Part shown: in pieces, positions 41,031 through 41,629 of the stretch
Position numbering within the stretch: position 1 is the stretch's first letter
Layout of the letters: every line of letters starts with the position of its first letter
NCBI GenBank assembly: GCA_003427395.1
Contig: BFEA01000894.1
Coordinates: 146,066 to 187,694, forward strand
DNA length: 41,629 nucleotides
Direction: 5' to 3'
Source of the DNA: Chara braunii
Lineage: Eukaryota > Streptophyta > Charophyceae > Charales > Characeae
The notes under the pieces: generated by a model
The model's input: the letters and a program-made list of their open reading frames with translations, nothing else
The model's database searches: none
Told to the model about the DNA's origin: nothing
Made by a program: the position numbers and the translations under genes

Positions 41031-41629
41031 AAAGCACAAGATTTGAAGCATCAACACAAGGGGAAAGTACCCAATTTAGTGGGTTGGAGGATCTTCATCA
41101 CAAGATGAATCGCAACTTACCCAAGCACCCAATTTAGTAAAAGCACAAAATTTGAAGCATCAACACAAGGGGAGAATTCACCGAACTATCACAAGATGAA
41201 TCGCAACTTACCCAACTACCCAAATCAGTGAAAACACAAGATTTGAAGCATCAACACAAGGGGAAAGTTCACCGAACTATCCCAAGATGAATCACAACAT
41301 GTACAAGCACCCAAATCCACAAAAAGACAAGATTGATGACTCCTACACTAAGGGAAACATCACCGAAGTATCACAAGATGCAACGCAACACCCCCAAGCA
41401 CCCAAATCAGCAAAATGATAAGTTGGAGACCATCTACTCTAGGGGAAACATCACCGAAGTATCCCAAGATGAAGTGCTTTACACCCCAGCACCCAAATCA
41501 ACAAAATGACAAGTTTGACATCATCTACAATAGCGGAAACATCACCGAAGTATCCCAAGATGAAGCGCTTTACACCCCAGCACCCAAATCAACAAAATGA
41601 CAAGTTTGACATCATCTACACTAAGGGGA
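41031..41629. repeat. 91-bp satellite again, variant B then A
   Basis: Starts at AAAAGCACAAGATTTGAAGC, runs through about three B units (one disrupted by GTGGGTTGGAGG near 41080) and switches to A units near 41290. It runs to the window end. The switch unit carries ACATGTACAAGC and AAGATTGATGACTCC, the inverse of the left-arm switch unit at about 8400-8450. Confidence 0.88.

Overview
This is a eukaryotic nuclear window made almost entirely of transposable elements and tandem repeats. There are no operons, rRNA genes, tRNA genes or CRISPR arrays that I can see. The style of the Ty3/gypsy pol proteins, the hAT transposase and the repeats suggests a streptophyte green alga or plant. A charophyte such as Chara is my best guess, but that is recollection of similar retroelement proteins and was not tested by a search.

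Layout. (1) Positions 1-5640, minus strand: a Ty3/gypsy gag-pro-pol copy, cut off inside gag. (2) 5641-19473: a giant nested inverted repeat of about 13.8 kb. Its arms mirror each other layer by layer: terminal inverted repeat, about 2 kb of outer sequence, a polypyrimidine/polypurine microsatellite, a 91-bp satellite in two variants, an 80-bp repeat and a 54-bp repeat. These flank a 1.27-kb non-palindromic core. The right arm holds a 730-bp assembly gap. (3) 19486-21326: an LTR-like fragment and a decayed hAT transposase (plus). (4) 21327-25340: AT-rich DNA, a 219-bp tandem duplication, and a broken Penelope-like reverse transcriptase (minus). (5) 25359-28012: the 3' LTR and polypurine tract of another LTR element, then gene-poor DNA with small minisatellites. 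(6) 28013-35898, minus: a second copy of the same gypsy family, with an extra ORF beyond pol. (7) 36301-39709, minus: four tandem paralogous ORFs of about 230-257 codons, of a family I do not recognise, directly upstream of that gag. (8) 39710-41030: no convincing gene. (9) 41031-41629: the same 91-bp satellite again.

The two gypsy copies share nearly all their coding text and document each other's lesions. Both keep an exact -1 slippery heptamer (T TTT TTA in the gag-pro frame) where the gag-pro ORF overlaps the reverse-transcriptase ORF, so a programmed frameshift probably makes pol. Both also carry unusual catalytic-site residues in protease and RNase H.

The most novel items are the layered giant inverted repeat and the four-gene paralogous array next to gypsy copy 2. 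Several of the coding regions are interrupted by nonsense codons or frameshifts and are described as found.
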